Shown one piece after another: positions 63,790 through 64,000 of a stretch of DNA of 64,000 bases. The notes below the pieces were generated by a model. It saw only the letters and a list, made by a program, of their open reading frames with translations. It ran no database searches and had not been told where the DNA came from. The DNA comes from Portibacter lacus. GTDB taxonomy: Bacteria > Bacteroidota > Bacteroidia > Chitinophagales > Saprospiraceae. The translations under genes and the position numbers were made by a program. Position 1 is the stretch's first letter, and each line of letters starts with the position of its first letter. The stretch covers positions 27,676-91,675 of the forward strand of contig NZ_JAJNKA010000021.1 in assembly GCF_021533215.1 (NCBI RefSeq). The letters are read 5' to 3'.

Positions 63790-64000
63790 CTGTCATTAGG
63801 ACACATCTTTTTATATATTATAAATTTTTTATATATTTAGTGAGGACTAAAAAGTATAAATAATGAAAACTACATCTTCTACTAGTCTCTATGGTGACAA
63901 GAGATTAGAAAAAAAAGGGCTGCTTTGAGCAAAGGCTCATTGATTCGCAATCTTCGAGCCTTCACAATTTCAGTTCTGATGCTTCGGAATTAAAGTCATT
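63790..64000 (+). mobile_element. Left end of an IS4/Tn5-like insertion sequence
   Basis: The third repeat unit breaks off after AGTTTTGCT, and the new sequence starts CTGTCATTAGGACACATC, the likely left inverted repeat. A transposase start follows at 63863. The right end lies outside the window, so the inverted repeat and target duplication cannot be checked here. Confidence 0.65.
63863..64000 (+). pseudogene. IS4/Tn5-type transposase N-terminus, frameshifted, cut by window end
   Basis: ATG 63863 reads LYGDKRLEKKG, the start of a transposase DNA-binding domain, but meets a stop at 63926-63928. After a run of eight As (63909-63916) another phase continues FEQRLIDSQSSSLHNFSSDA and SELKS, exactly what this domain should contain next. 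One A too many explains it. A programmed frameshift is possible but less likely. Confidence 0.6.

Overview
The window is AT-rich chromosomal DNA from a member of the Bacteroidota. The evidence is the gliding genes gldE and gldD behind mutY and ssb, a protein with a type IX secretion C-terminal sorting domain, a TonB receptor paired with a DUF4249 lipoprotein, bacillithiol synthesis (bshA), a Tgt lacking the usual zinc cysteines, and -7 boxes of the form TAnnTTTG in front of several genes. The exact family cannot be fixed from this stretch. A relative of Saprospirales or Chitinophagales is my guess only.

Layout. 0-16 kb is an ordinary housekeeping block on the plus strand: CBS protein, Omp85-like barrel, nadK, a TPR membrane protein, secA, a small exported protein, rodA, tgt, an LptF/G permease, an ECF sigma factor, then mutY-ssb-gldE-gldD. 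16-24 kb is on the minus strand: recA, a hypothetical gene, a TRIC-family channel, a DUF4920 protein, a Gfo/Idh/MocA oxidoreductase, and a very large lipoprotein that joins cytochrome c, PA14, beta-propeller and DUF1080 domains. 24-30 kb is on the plus strand: a membrane protein, a DUF1801 protein, a T9SS cargo protein and pabB-pabC.

30-47 kb is an accessory island. It holds two nearly identical TPR-like proteins whose N-terminal ~77 residues differ, plus at least four decayed copies of the same gene. Between the copies, on the opposite strand, lie very small membrane-protein genes. Each follows a short reading frame, mostly decayed, that ends in a Gly/Ala-rich hydrophobic tail. Orphan immunity-like (Imm11/DUF1629-like) genes, a TonB receptor/DUF4249 pair, a RAYT transposase with matching palindromic repeats, a hairpin RNA present in two covarying copies, and an apparently exact 765-bp duplication are also here. 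This is the least explained part of the window. My best inference is a recombining antagonism or peptide-signalling locus, but no function is proven.

47-63 kb returns to mixed chromosomal genes: yceI-like, a MerR regulator whose cobalamin site looks lost, bshA, an M20 peptidase, an S24-type repressor divergent from dinB, and a locus made of an ECF sigma factor, a TPR membrane protein, a beta-helix lipoprotein and a TPR-CHAT protease. It ends with an S37 peptidase and galK. The window closes with tRNA-Cys(GCA), an array of repeats that carry pieces of the tRNA tail, and the left end of an IS4/Tn5-like insertion sequence that has landed inside the third repeat unit.
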